32,124 nt of DNA from Myxococcales bacterium (GCA_021778125.1 JAJYCT010000021.1:1-32124), one strand, 5' to 3'. Counted from the stretch's first letter, positions 22,035-30,765 are shown. Numbers and translations are program-made. Notes: a model not told the origin generated them from the sequence alone.

Positions 22035-25000
22035 GTGCCCCGAGCCCTCTTCGCATCCTCCCCGACCCGGCTACGCCGCCTCGAGCACCACTTCGCCTCC
22101 ATGTCCCGCAGCCGCGGGATCACCTACGCCGCGCAGGGTCGGGTCGCGGTGTGCGACGCCAACGACACCTGGCTCGCCGCCACGGTGCGCGGGAGTCGCG
22201 AGTACCAGGTGGATCTCGAGCTCCACGGCGACCGCGTCATCGCGAGCTGCACGTGCCCGTACGCCGACGGGGGAGAGCCCTGCAAGCACGTCTGGGCGAC
22301 GCTCGTCGTGGGCGAGGCCGAGGGGGCGCTGCCGTGGCTCGGCGAGGCGCGCAGCTTGATGCTCGGCGAGCCGGGCGACGACGACCGGCTGCACGCCGTG
22401 GAGATCGCGCCGAGCGCGGCGCCACCCCCGGTGCCCCTGCGGGTCGCGCCCGCGCCACGGGAGCCCAGCCCTCGGCCTGCCGCCGCCTCGTGGCGCGCCC
22501 TGATGGCGGCGCCCTCCCAACCCGCGCCCACCGCGTCGCGCGGCCCCGACCTGCACTACGTCGTGGAGATCTCGGCGACCCGCACGCGCGGCCGCCTGAT
22601 TGTGGGCCTCCACTGGCAGCAGGCGGGGCGACCGGCCGGGTGGCGCCCGGCGACCGTTCACCGGCCGGTCGCGTCGTTCGTGCGCCCGGCCGACGCCCTG
22701 CTCATCGGGATGCTCGAGGCGTGCAGCGCCGGGGGCTCGTACTCCGGCCCGCTGTCGCGCTTCGACGTTCCCGCCGGGGCCGCGCGCGAGCTGGTCGAGC
22801 GTCTCTGCGCGTCGGGCAGGTTGCACCTGGACGATCCGGCGGCGCCGGCGCTGCGCTGGGACCCTGCGCCGTACGCGGTCGTGCTCGAGGTGCGCGCGGC
22901 GCGAGGGGCCGCGCGCTACGAGGTCGAGGCGACGCTCGTGCGCGAGGGCGAGCGCGTGGACGCGAGCGAGCCCGCGCTCGTCGTGGCCGGCGCGCTCGTG
23001 CTCTGGAGCGATCGGGCCGCCCCGCTGGCCGGCGGCGCGGGTGATGCGTGGGTCATCCAGCAGCGGCTCGGGCGCCCGGTCGTCGTGCCCGCTCGCGAGA
23101 TCGACGATTTCGTCGAGGCAGCCCACGCCTCGCCCGAGGCGCCCGCCCTGCACCTGCCCCCGGAGCTCGCGTTGCCCGAGCAGATCGTCGAGGGCAAGCC
23201 GTACGTGCGGTTCGTGAGCCGGCGCGAGGGGCGCTTCGAGCCGCCGGGGGTCGGCGCCGAGGCGGGCTTCGACTACGCGGGCCTGCGCGTGCGGCTCGAC
23301 CGGCCCGGCCGCGGCCTGCTCGACCGGGAGCGGCGGCGCGTCGTGATCCGGGATGCCGCGGGCGAGCAGGCGGCCGCAGAGCAGCTCGGGGGTGCAGGCG
23401 TGCGGCCCGAGCGCGTCAGCGCCTACGGCTACGCGCACCGCCCCGAGGCGCTGGGATACCGCGTCGCCGCAGGCCGGCTCGAGGCGGCGGCGCGCGAGCT
23501 CGTGGCGGCGGGCTGGCGGGTCGAGGTCGACGGAAAGCTGCGCCGCAGCGCCGGCGACTTCGCCGTCGCCGTCACGACGGGGATCGACTGGCTCGACGTG
23601 CGCGTACAGGCGCGCTTCGACGGCGTGGACGCGCCGCTGCCCGAGCTGCTCGCGGCGCTGCGCGGCAAGCGCACCACCGTCACGCTCGCCGACGGGTCGA
23701 TCGGCCACATCCCCGAGGCGTGGGTCGATCGGCTCCGGCGCTGGTCGGCCCTCGCGCAGGCCCGCCCCGACGGCGAACAGGGCGCCGACTCGCTGCGGTT
23801 CTCGCCCGTGCAGGCGGCCCTGGTGGCGGCCCTCGTGGAACGCGAGGAGCGCGCGACGGTCGACCCGCCGTTCGCCGCCCTGCGCGAATCGCTCCGGTCG
23901 TTCGCCGGCGTGCGCCCGATGGATGCGCCCAGGTCGTTCCACGGCTCGCTGCGCGACTATCAGCGCTACTCCCAGGGCTGGTTCGCCGCCCTGCGCGAGC
24001 TCGGCTTCGGCGCTTGCCTCGCCGACGACATGGGCCTGGGCAAGACGGTGCAGATCCTGGCCATGCTCGAGCGCCGCCGCAAGGAGCGGCCGGCGCCCGG
24101 TCCGTCGCTGGTCGTGGCTCCGCGGTCGGTGGTGACCAACTGGGCGCAGGAGGCCGCCCGCTTCGCGCCGCGCATGCGCGTCCTCGTCCACGCGGGCACC
24201 GAGCGGCTGGCACCGGGCGAGCACCTCCGCGACTACGATCTGGTCCTGTGCACCTACGGCGTGCTGCGCAAGGACGCCCTCGCGCTGTCGCGCGTCGCGT
24301 TCGACTACGTCATCCTGGACGAGGCGCAGGCCATCAAGACCGCCGGCAGCGAGTCGGCCAAGGCTGCGCGCGTCCTGCAGGCCCGGTACAGGCTCGCGCT
24401 CACGGGCACGCCGGTCGAAAACCACCTCGGCGAGCTGGGATCCCTGCTCGACTTCCTCAACCCGGGCATCCTGGGCGTGGGCGGGATGTCGGCGCTCGGC
24501 GCGCGCGGCAACCGCCGCGTCGACGACGAGACGCTGGCCGTCGTGGCGCGGTCGGTCCGCCCGTTCCTGCTGCGGCGGACCAAGGCGCAGGTCGCGCGCG
24601 AGCTCCCCGACCGGGTCGAGCAGACGCTCGAGTGCGAGCTCCAGGGGGAGCAGAAGCGGCTGTACGACGAGCTGCACGCGCACTACCGCGCGTCGATCGA
24701 CAAGCGGGTCCGCTCGCACGGCGTCGCGAAGTCCACCGTGTACATCCTGGAGGCGCTGCTGCGCCTGCGCCAGGCCGCGTGCCATCCGGGCCTGATCGAC
24801 GAGAAACGGCGGGTCGAGTCCAGTGCCAAGCTCGAGGCCCTGCTCGAGCGGCTCGAGGCGCTGCGCGAGCAGGGGCAGAAGGCGCTGGTGTTCTCGCAGT
24901 TCACGAGCCTGCTGTCGATCGTGCGCGAGCGCCTGGACGAGCGCGGGATCGTGCACGGGTACCTCGACGGCCAGACGCGCGATCGCGCCGAGCCCGTCGC

Positions 25001-25328
25001 CCGCTTCCAGTCCGACGAGGGATGCGGCGTGTTCCTCATCAGCCTCAAGGCCGGGGGGCTCGGGCTCAACCTGACCGCCGCCGAGTACGTGTTCTTGCTC
25101 GACCCGTGGTGGAACCCGGCGGTCGAGGCGCAGGCGATCGATCGGGCGCACCGCATCGGGCAGACGCGCCACGTCATCGCGTATCGCCTGCTGGCGCGCG
25201 GCACGGTCGAGGACAAGGTCGCCGAGCTCCAGAAGCAGAAGCGCGAGCTGGCCGACGCGCTGCTGGGCGGCACGGGGGCGTCGCTCGGTGGCCTCACGCG
25301 CGAAGACCTGACGATGCTGCTGGAGTGA
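22035..25328 (+). CDS. SWIM zinc-finger Snf2-family DNA helicase/translocase
   Basis: 1097 residues from GTG 22035, which includes the usual pre-SWIM helix (LRRLEHHFASMSRSRGITYAAQGRV); ATG 22101 would cut it. The SWIM finger CxCx8CxH is at residues 72-85 (CTCPYADGGEPCKH). After a long central region comes the Snf2 motor: motif I DDMGLGKTVQ (Lys670), motif II DEAQ (Asp762), motif III LTGTPVENHLGEL, and C-lobe motifs FSQFTSLLS, LISLKAGGLGLNLT and AIDRAHRIGQT. Bacterial SWIM-Snf2 proteins (HepA/RapA-like) translocate on DNA and remodel protein-DNA or RNA polymerase complexes. The gene stands alone and converges on the deacetylase gene. Confidence 0.92.
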   Translation: MPRALFASSPTRLRRLEHHFASMSRSRGITYAAQGRVAVCDANDTWLAATVRGSREYQVDLELHGDRVIASCTCPYADGGEPCKHVWATLVVGEAEGALPWLGEARSLMLGEPGDDDRLHAVEIAPSAAPPPVPLRVAPAPREPSPRPAAASWRALMAAPSQPAPTASRGPDLHYVVEISATRTRGRLIVGLHWQQAGRPAGWRPATVHRPVASFVRPADALLIGMLEACSAGGSYSGPLSRFDVPAGAARELVERLCASGRLHLDDPAAPALRWDPAPYAVVLEVRAARGAARYEVEATLVREGERVDASEPALVVAGALVLWSDRAAPLAGGAGDAWVIQQRLGRPVVVPAREIDDFVEAAHASPEAPALHLPPELALPEQIVEGKPYVRFVSRREGRFEPPGVGAEAGFDYAGLRVRLDRPGRGLLDRERRRVVIRDAAGEQAAAEQLGGAGVRPERVSAYGYAHRPEALGYRVAAGRLEAAARELVAAGWRVEVDGKLRRSAGDFAVAVTTGIDWLDVRVQARFDGVDAPLPELLAALRGKRTTVTLADGSIGHIPEAWVDRLRRWSALAQARPDGEQGADSLRFSPVQAALVAALVEREERATVDPPFAALRESLRSFAGVRPMDAPRSFHGSLRDYQRYSQGWFAALRELGFGACLADDMGLGKTVQILAMLERRRKERPAPGPSLVVAPRSVVTNWAQEAARFAPRMRVLVHAGTERLAPGEHLRDYDLVLCTYGVLRKDALALSRVAFDYVILDEAQAIKTAGSESAKAARVLQARYRLALTGTPVENHLGELGSLLDFLNPGILGVGGMSALGARGNRRVDDETLAVVARSVRPFLLRRTKAQVARELPDRVEQTLECELQGEQKRLYDELHAHYRASIDKRVRSHGVAKSTVYILEALLRLRQAACHPGLIDEKRRVESSAKLEALLERLEALREQGQKALVFSQFTSLLSIVRERLDERGIVHGYLDGQTRDRAEPVARFQSDEGCGVFLISLKAGGLGLNLTAAEYVFLLDPWWNPAVEAQAIDRAHRIGQTRHVIAYRLLARGTVEDKVAELQKQKRELADALLGGTGASLGGLTREDLTMLLE

Positions 25329-25342
25329 GGCCGAACGGATCA

Positions 25343-25370
25343 GGCCCGAGGCGAAGGCGAAGGCCGGGCC
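25343..25370. terminator. Hairpin between convergent helicase and deacetylase genes
   Basis: GGCCCG (25343-25348) pairs with CGGGCC (25365-25370) around a 16-base purine-rich loop with GGCGAA repeats. The 46-bp gap separates the two convergent stops. No T-tract is present, so activity as an intrinsic terminator is uncertain. Confidence 0.35.
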
Positions 25371-25374
25371 GTCC

Positions 25375-26451
25375 TCACGTCACCGAGGCCCACGCCTTCT
25401 TGGCGGCGCGGGCCGCGCGCTCGACGCCCTCGTCGTGCCGCGCGGGGGTGGAGTCGGGCGAGCGCTCGGCCCCGGCGTGCGCGGGGATCCCGAGCATCCC
25501 CCCGATGGCGCTCTCGAGGCTCGCCTCGAGGGCGACGAGGTCGTAGCCGCCCTCGAGCACGAGGGCCATGCGCCCCCCGGCGCTCTGGGCAGTGACCGAC
25601 GCGATGGCGCGCGCCATCCAGCCAAAGGCGCCCTCGCTGAGCTCCATCTGGGCGAGGGGGTCGCGGGCGGCGGCGTCGAAGCCCGCGCTCACGAGCACGA
25701 GCTCCGGCGCGTAGGCGTCGAGCACGGGAAGGATGATCCGCTCGAAGGCGCAGGCGTAGGTGGCGTCGCCGCGGCCCGCTTCGAGGGGGACGTTGACGGT
25801 GTACCCCCTGCCTTCGCCCTCGCCCACCTCGTCGACGTCGCCGGTGCCCGGGTAGAAGGGGAACTGGTGCGTCGAGACGTACAGGACGCCCGGCTGGCGG
25901 AAGAACATCTCCTGGGTGCCGTTGCCGTGGTGGACGTCCCAGTCGACGACGGCGACGCGCTGGAGCCCGCGCGCGCGGGCGTGCGCAGCCGCGACGGCGA
26001 CGTTGTTGAGCAGGCAGAAGCCCATCGCGCGCGCGGGGCGGGCGTGGTGGCCGGGGGGCCGCAGCAGGGCCACGCCCTTGCGGACGGGGCCGTCGAGCAG
26101 GCGATCGACCATCGCCACGAGCGCGCCCGCGGCGCGGCGCGCGATGGCGGCGCTCTCGGGGGACACGTACGTGTCCGGGTCGAGGTACCCGGAGCGGCCG
26201 TGGAGCCCCGCGAGCGCCTCGACGAAGCGTGGATCGTGGACGCGGGTGAGCTCCTCGTCGGTGGCCGCCCGCGCCTCGACGTGCTCGAAGGCCGCCCCGC
26301 TGGCGGCCACGGCGGCCACGGCGGCCCGCGCCGCCCGGAGCCGCTCGGGTCGCTCCGGGTGGTGGCCCGGGGGGACGTGCCGATCGAAGGCCGGATCGTC
26401 GACCAAAAGAGCCCTCGCCGCGGGCCTTCCGGAGGGGGGGTCGGCCTTCAT
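25375..26451 (-). CDS. Histone deacetylase-family amidohydrolase (AcuC/AphA/HDAC-like)
   Basis: 358 residues from ATG 26451. Catalytic features are complete: GHHPERPERL near residue 29, the His pair in RPPGHHA (135-136), the zinc ligands Asp172 and His174 in DWDVHHGNGTQ, the second Asp in SAGFDAAARDPLAQ, and EGGYD near the C-terminus. The family removes acetyl groups from lysines or polyamines with Zn2+; bacterial members act on acetylpolyamines, acetoin-pathway proteins or other acyl-amines. The substrate here is unknown. The sense strand has a run of seven C at codons 4-6. An in-frame ATG farther upstream would add a basic stretch and is unlikely. There is no clear ribosome site. Confidence 0.9.
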   Translation of the reverse strand: MKADPPSGRPAARALLVDDPAFDRHVPPGHHPERPERLRAARAAVAAVAASGAAFEHVEARAATDEELTRVHDPRFVEALAGLHGRSGYLDPDTYVSPESAAIARRAAGALVAMVDRLLDGPVRKGVALLRPPGHHARPARAMGFCLLNNVAVAAAHARARGLQRVAVVDWDVHHGNGTQEMFFRQPGVLYVSTHQFPFYPGTGDVDEVGEGEGRGYTVNVPLEAGRGDATYACAFERIILPVLDAYAPELVLVSAGFDAAARDPLAQMELSEGAFGWMARAIASVTAQSAGGRMALVLEGGYDLVALEASLESAIGGMLGIPAHAGAERSPDSTPARHDEGVERAARAAKKAWASVT

Positions 26452-26469
26452 TCGTGCGTTTTTCGCATG

Positions 26470-26499
26470 TTGCCGCGCTCGTCTCACGAATGGTAGCGT
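26470..26499 (+). promoter_or_regulatory. Weak candidate promoter for the MXAN_5187-like gene
   Basis: TTGCCG (26470-26475, 4/6) and TAGCGT (26494-26499, 3/6) are 18 bp apart, giving a predicted leader of about 40 bases that includes GGGGAGG ahead of ATG 26545. It lies in the 93-bp divergent gap with the deacetylase gene. Confidence 0.25.
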
Positions 26500-26544
26500 C
26501 ATCGGCGTCGGGCGCGCGAGGCGCACGGGGAGGCTAACCGCCGA

Positions 26545-27984
26545 ATGCGAATCAAGATCATCGCGGTCAACGCTCTGATCATTGCGGTCGTGGGCCTGCT
26601 GTCGTTTCTGCTCGTCCGGTCCGCGCTCAGCTCGGCCACGTCCAACAAGGACCAGCTGGCGCAGGACGCCCAGAACGACGTGAACGGCGCCGCGGGGCGG
26701 CTGCAGCTCGACGGGCTGCGCACCGAGCGCTGGCTCTCGGGGGCCGCGACCGAGGCGGCGATGCTCGACGCCCTGACGAAGGCCGCGCCCGCGGCCCGCG
26801 CCGACGCGGCGATGAAGCGCTGCGACGATCTGGTCAGCCGCATGAAGAACGAACCGCTCTTCGAGAAGAACGTGCCGACGCTCGTGGCGCTGGTCGATCC
26901 CTCCGCCAAGGTCGTCGGGCGCAACGGCACGAACGTGGGCAACGGCGAGTCGATCGGCGCCTACGCCGGCCTCAAGGCGACCCTCAAGACCGGGCAGTCC
27001 GGCTCCGACGTCTGGTACGACAAAGAGCGCGTGCTGGCCTCCTACGTCGTCGTGCGCGACAGCGCGGGCGCGATCGTCGGAGCCCTGGTGGCCGCGAGGC
27101 CGCTCAACGACACGCTCTCGCGCGTGAGCGACGCGACCACCGGCAAGGCCCTGGACCTGATCGTCCCGAGCGGCGACGGCTTCGACCTCGTCGGCAACTC
27201 GGCGCTGCGTCAGCCGCAGCTCGACGCCGCGGTGGGCAAGGACGCCAGGGACATGCTCAAGAACGCGCTCGCGCACCAGCAGACCGACAAGGTCCTCGCG
27301 GGCGACCTGTTCATCGCGGCCGCGCCGCTGTCGGCGCTGGCCGACGGCAAGCGCGCCCTGCTCGTCGGCGCCGCCCCTGCGGCCCTCATCCAGGACCCGA
27401 CCGCGCTCGCCCTGATGCCCATCCTCGGCGCCGTCGCGATGGGGCTCGTGCTCGTCATCGTCGGCGGGTGGCTGCTCGGCAACTACATCACGCGCCCGAT
27501 CAACATGCTCGAGGAGGGCCTGCTCGCCATTCTCAACGGGCAGTCGGACAAGCGCTTCGAGCTCGAGCACGCGGAGCTTGGGGGCCTGGCGTTCCGCATC
27601 GACCAGCTGCTCAACCAGCTCATGGGCGTCGAGGAGGACACGACCGACTCCGAGGGGCGCCCGTCGCGCGCGCCGAGCGCGGCGCACTTCAACGACGCCC
27701 TGTCGGTCGACGACAAGAAGGGGGCCGACGGCGGGCTCGATCCGGAGGCGGTCCGCCGCCTCGCGGGCGAGGCGCCGCCCCAGTACTACGGGCGCATCTA
27801 CCGCGAGTACATCGCCGCCAAGCGCGCCCTGGGCGAGCAGACCGACCACATCACCGAACAGGCCTTCGTGACGCGCATCCAGGGCATGGAGCAGGAGGCC
27901 TCGCAGAAGGCCGGCCGCGCAGTGCGCTATCAGGTGCAGTCGCGCGGCCGCGAGGTCGTCCTCATCGCCGTGCCCTTGCCGTAG
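26545..27984 (+). CDS. Two-TM sensor-like membrane protein with MXAN_5187-type C-terminal domain
   Basis: 479 residues. An N-terminal transmembrane helix (IIAVNALIIAVVGLLSFLLV) precedes a periplasmic ~270-residue region with a Cache/PAS-like pattern (VPTLVALVDPSAKVVGRNG, VLASYVVVRDSAGAIVGALVA). A second helix follows (LMPILGAVAMGLVLVIVGGWLLG, about 292-314), then a HAMP-like stretch (YITRPINMLEEGLLAILNGQ). The C-terminal ~90 residues (YYGRIYREYIAAKRALGEQTD to VRYQVQSRGREVVLIAVPLP) resemble the MXAN_5187 C-terminal domain of myxobacteria. No kinase, methyl-accepting or cyclase output domain is present, so signalling would go through a partner. ATG 26545 has GGGGAGG about 13 bp upstream. Domain names are from memory of the pattern. 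Confidence 0.8.
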   Translation: MRIKIIAVNALIIAVVGLLSFLLVRSALSSATSNKDQLAQDAQNDVNGAAGRLQLDGLRTERWLSGAATEAAMLDALTKAAPAARADAAMKRCDDLVSRMKNEPLFEKNVPTLVALVDPSAKVVGRNGTNVGNGESIGAYAGLKATLKTGQSGSDVWYDKERVLASYVVVRDSAGAIVGALVAARPLNDTLSRVSDATTGKALDLIVPSGDGFDLVGNSALRQPQLDAAVGKDARDMLKNALAHQQTDKVLAGDLFIAAAPLSALADGKRALLVGAAPAALIQDPTALALMPILGAVAMGLVLVIVGGWLLGNYITRPINMLEEGLLAILNGQSDKRFELEHAELGGLAFRIDQLLNQLMGVEEDTTDSEGRPSRAPSAAHFNDALSVDDKKGADGGLDPEAVRRLAGEAPPQYYGRIYREYIAAKRALGEQTDHITEQAFVTRIQGMEQEASQKAGRAVRYQVQSRGREVVLIAVPLP

Positions 27985-28018
27985 GGTCCGGTGCGCGCTA
28001 CCTGAGGAGGCTCGAACG

Positions 28019-28756
28019 ATGGGCCTCTTCGATCTCTTCAAGGCGGGTGACAAGGGCTCGCGCGGCAAGGCCACCCCCGCGTCCAAGTGGGCCGACCGCA
28101 TCGACAAGCGCGCGCAGAACTACGATCGGCAGGAGGCCATCGGCGCCCTGGCGAAGCTGGCGACGGCCGACGCGGTCGAGGTGCTGCTCCGGCGCTTCAC
28201 GTTCCACATCGATCCGTCGATCACCGACCAGGAAGAGAAGGACTCCGCGTTCCGCGGCATCCTGCGCGCGGGCCCCGAGGCCCTGGAGCCGGTGCGCGCG
28301 TTCGCGGAGCGGGCGGAGAGCCTGGCCTGGCCCATGAAGATCGCGCACGAGCTGCTCGACGAGGAGGCCTACGTCGAGGAGCTGCTCAAGTGGCTCTCCC
28401 GCTGGGACACCGAGTACGCGAAGTTCAGCGACCCCAAGCTGCAGCTCCTGGTCGCGCTCGAGGACCACAAGCACCCGGCCATCCGGGCCGCCGTCGAGCC
28501 GTTCCTCGAGGACGTCAACGAGCCCGCGCGCTTCCACGCCGCCTCGACGCTCCTGGCGCAGGACGATCCGGAGGTCGCCGGGCCGCTCGCGCGCGTGCTC
28601 GCCGACGACGAGAGCGTCCGCGTGCGCACGCGCATCGCCGAGGGCCTCGCCGCACGCGCGTGGCCCATCCCCGCGGCCGAGCGCGAAGGTGCCCGCGGGG
28701 GGCTCCCGCCGGGCCTCACGCTCGACGGCTCGGGTCGCGTCGCGAAGCGCGAGTAG
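28019..28756 (+). CDS. HEAT-like repeat protein
   Basis: 245 residues starting at ATG 28019 with a strong GAGGAGG upstream. A short basic N-terminus leads into helical pairs typical of HEAT/PBS-lyase repeats: DRQEAIGALAKLATADAVEVLLRRF, KHPAIRAAVEPFLEDVNEPARFHAAS and DPEVAGPLARVLADDESVRVRTRIAEGLA. Such proteins act as scaffolds rather than enzymes. It lies 34 bp after the MXAN_5187-like gene on the same strand, so the two probably share a transcript; it could be its cytoplasmic partner, but that is inference. It is cytosolic, with no signal peptide. Confidence 0.8.
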   Translation: MGLFDLFKAGDKGSRGKATPASKWADRIDKRAQNYDRQEAIGALAKLATADAVEVLLRRFTFHIDPSITDQEEKDSAFRGILRAGPEALEPVRAFAERAESLAWPMKIAHELLDEEAYVEELLKWLSRWDTEYAKFSDPKLQLLVALEDHKHPAIRAAVEPFLEDVNEPARFHAASTLLAQDDPEVAGPLARVLADDESVRVRTRIAEGLAARAWPIPAAEREGARGGLPPGLTLDGSGRVAKRE

Positions 28757-28762
28757 GCGCTC

Positions 28763-28818
28763 GTCGGCCGCTCTCACCCGCCCAGCCTTCCCCTCGCCGG
28801 GCACGCCGCGAGGCCGAC
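28763..28818. terminator. Possible long-loop hairpin between convergent genes
   Basis: GTCGGCC (28763-28769) can pair with GGCCGAC (28812-28818) across a 42-base loop in the 72-bp gap between the HEAT gene and the convergent beta-barrel gene. The loop is long and there is no T-tract. Confidence 0.2.
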
Positions 28819-28828
28819 CGAACCGACG

Positions 28829-29698
28829 CTACTCGCTGATGCGCGGCTTCGTCGGGAAGAAGAAGCCGACCGAGATGGTGACCATCTGGTTGAAGTCGAA
28901 CGTGTCGTCCTGCGAGTCGATCTTCTGGTCGGGGAAGTTGCCGTTGGTGCCGGCGCCGCGCGAATCGAACCCGCCGCGGTTCCACGAGAAGGGCAGGGCG
29001 CGGTACTCGATGCCCAGCGACCACCAGTCGCCCGGGAAGAAGGTGAAGCCGAGCGCGAACGTCGGCGCCACCTTCGTCTTGCTGGCGAGCTGGAACGAAT
29101 TCGGATCCGCGCAGGACGGCTGCCCGGCCCCACCGCCGCAGTCCGCGCGCTCCTGGATACCCACCAGGGCGCCTCCGGCCGAGGCGTAGAAGTCGGTGTC
29201 GACGAAGATCTTGTTGAAGATGGCGAGCTTGCCGCGGAACGGGGTGAACGTCGCCTGCGCCGCCGCCACGTACTGCATCTTGGCGACCTGGTCGGCGAAC
29301 GGCGCCTTCCCGAAGTTCGGATACGTGCCGGTGTGGTTGACGTTGGTGGCCGTCAGCGCGTCGCGCGGGGCCACGGAGTCGATCTGGTCGGTCATGTAGG
29401 TCGACGTGCTGATGGCGCCGAACGCACCCCAGACCCCGACGGCGATCCAGTCCGTGATGTTGTAGTTCAGTCGCGCTCCGAACAGGATCGTCCGGCGGTA
29501 CTGATCGAGGAGGGTGAACGACATCGTGGGGGCCAGCTCGAACCGCCCCTCGCGGTGCAGGCGCAGGCCGCGGACCGCGGGCGCTCCCTTGAGCGGGCCG
29601 GTGACCTGCAGCTCCTGGGCGCTGGCCGCGCGGGACGTGGACGCGACCCCGGCCGCCACGACCGCTGCCAAAACCGTGCTGACGAAACGCCGCTTCAT
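28829..29698 (-). CDS. Outer-membrane beta-barrel protein (myxobacterial OMP family)
   Basis: 289 residues from ATG 29698. A signal peptide (KRRFVSTVLAAVVAAGVASTSRAASA) precedes a mature region of alternating amphipathic strands rich in Tyr, Phe and Gly (FELAPTMSFTLLDQYRRTIL, LNYNITDWIAVGVWGAFGA, VAPTFALGFTFFPGDWWSLG). The last strand, MVTISVGFFFP, is followed by a short tail (TKPRISE) rather than a terminal Phe. The pattern fits the outer membrane beta-barrel domain found in many Myxococcota (TIGR04565-like), the group that includes GltA/GltB-type gliding motility barrels. Two Cys (ADCGGG, PSCADP) may form a loop disulfide. It lies 20 bp after the upstream barrel gene and is probably cotranscribed. 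Confidence 0.83.
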   Translation of the reverse strand: MKRRFVSTVLAAVVAAGVASTSRAASAQELQVTGPLKGAPAVRGLRLHREGRFELAPTMSFTLLDQYRRTILFGARLNYNITDWIAVGVWGAFGAISTSTYMTDQIDSVAPRDALTATNVNHTGTYPNFGKAPFADQVAKMQYVAAAQATFTPFRGKLAIFNKIFVDTDFYASAGGALVGIQERADCGGGAGQPSCADPNSFQLASKTKVAPTFALGFTFFPGDWWSLGIEYRALPFSWNRGGFDSRGAGTNGNFPDQKIDSQDDTFDFNQMVTISVGFFFPTKPRISE

Positions 29699-29718
29699 CG
29701 CCGTCCTCGTCTCCGTTC

Positions 29719-30765
29719 TCACTTGGGCAACCGGTATTCGAAGGACGTCGGCAGGAACATGGAGAGACCCACCTGCAGCTGAACGTCGTTGGTGAGATGA
29801 CTGTTCGGGTCGGTCCAGGTGGCCGGGTTGTAGGCGCTGGTCGGGCTGCTCGCCGGCGCGCTGGTGTCGCCGATCTGCAGGTTCTCGAGCTTGTCGAAGA
29901 ACATGATGTCGCGGACCTCGAGCGTCGCCGCGAGCCAGCGCGTGAAGAAGATGCGGAAGCCAAGGCCGATGTCGAAGTTGACCAGCGTGTTCCAGTCGAA
30001 CTTGCGGTTGTCGGGATCGATGACGGCGATGGGCTCGGTGCGGATGACGCCGACGCCGCCCTCGAGGAACGAGTCCCAGTTGAAGATGAAGTCGCCGAAG
30101 CCGGCGAACTTGCCGTACATGGGCACGTACGTGAAGTTCACGTCGCCCGAGAACTGGTACTGGTTGAGCGGCACCGCGATGCGGGCCGCGCGGCGGTTCT
30201 GGAAGTTGAAGTCCGAGTCGCCGTTCAGGCCGCCGTACCACGTGCCGTTGACGCCGACGGCCATGACCTGGGTGATGTAGTAGTTGAGCGCCATACCCGG
30301 GCCCGGGTGGCTCACGAACTGGTCGTTCAGCGTGAACGCCCAGTACGGCTGGATCTCGAAGCGGTGCGCCTTCATGACGTACTGCTGCTGGACCGCGTAC
30401 ACCTCGGCGTGGACCTTCTTCTTGGCCTCTTCGCCGAAGTTGATCTCCTTGGCGGCCGTGCACTGCGGCGCGTCCGGGGTGATCTGGCAGATGTCCATGC
30501 CGCCCTGGTCGCCGCCGGCCGGCGCCGCCCCCGCAGCCGGCGCGGAGGCGTCCGCGGGCTTGCCGGTCGCGTCGGCGTCGGCGTCCGCGGAGGCGGGAGC
30601 CCCCGCAGCGCCAGGCGCAGGAGCGTCCGCGTCCGCCGAAGCAGGCGCCGGAGCCGGGGCAGCCGTCGTCTGTCCCTTGGGCTTCTTCTTCTTCTGCGCG
30701 TGGGCCGCCTGCGGCAACAGCATCAGGGCTGCCGCGAGTAGAAGCCACCTGCGAGCCTGCTTCAT
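29719..30765 (-). CDS. Outer-membrane beta-barrel protein with long Ala/Asp/Pro-rich N-terminal linker
   Basis: 348 residues from ATG 30765, with AAGGGG a few bases upstream. The signal peptide (RRWLLLAAALMLLPQAAHA) leads to a Lys-rich stretch (QKKKKPKG) and a ~65-residue low-complexity linker of Ala, Pro, Asp and Gly (about 32-90). After a small Cys loop (DICQITPDAPQC) comes a beta-barrel: FEIQPYWAFTLNDQFVS, GMALNYYITQVMAVGVNG, LVNFDIGLGFRIFFTRWLAATLEVRD and VQLQVGLSMFLP. It is the same family as its downstream neighbour. Relation to GltA/GltB of gliding motility is a guess from family membership. It is the first gene of the two-gene operon, with a good promoter candidate about 150 bp upstream. 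Confidence 0.83.
   Translation of the reverse strand: MKQARRWLLLAAALMLLPQAAHAQKKKKPKGQTTAAPAPAPASADADAPAPGAAGAPASADADADATGKPADASAPAAGAAPAGGDQGGMDICQITPDAPQCTAAKEINFGEEAKKKVHAEVYAVQQQYVMKAHRFEIQPYWAFTLNDQFVSHPGPGMALNYYITQVMAVGVNGTWYGGLNGDSDFNFQNRRAARIAVPLNQYQFSGDVNFTYVPMYGKFAGFGDFIFNWDSFLEGGVGVIRTEPIAVIDPDNRKFDWNTLVNFDIGLGFRIFFTRWLAATLEVRDIMFFDKLENLQIGDTSAPASSPTSAYNPATWTDPNSHLTNDVQLQVGLSMFLPTSFEYRLPK

Noticed and set aside
21607-22056. A 149-residue minus-strand frame containing GRSSAGRALDCGSRCRGFEP
   Set aside because: This is the well-known spurious translation of a tRNA gene, here tRNA-His, and not a protein.
22071-25172. A ~1030-residue antisense open frame across the helicase gene, and a similar one (2005-3726) across the flavoprotein gene
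   Set aside because: Long antisense frames arise from G/C third positions. These lack domains and are dominated by Arg, Ala, Val and Glu, while the plus-strand frames have complete family motifs.
25375-28107. A 910-residue minus-strand frame extending the deacetylase upstream
   Set aside because: The upstream part is antisense to the MXAN_5187-like gene and low in complexity. The HDAC domain begins just after ATG 26451.
30295-30308. A 14-bp palindrome ACCCGGGCCCGGGT inside a beta-barrel gene
   Set aside because: It consists of Gly/Pro codons in GC-rich DNA and is expected by chance more often than the longer ones reported.
28829-30748. A single 639-residue minus-strand frame covering both beta-barrel genes
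   Set aside because: Only the part after ATG 29698 has a signal peptide and barrel; the rest is an out-of-frame shadow of the upstream barrel gene.
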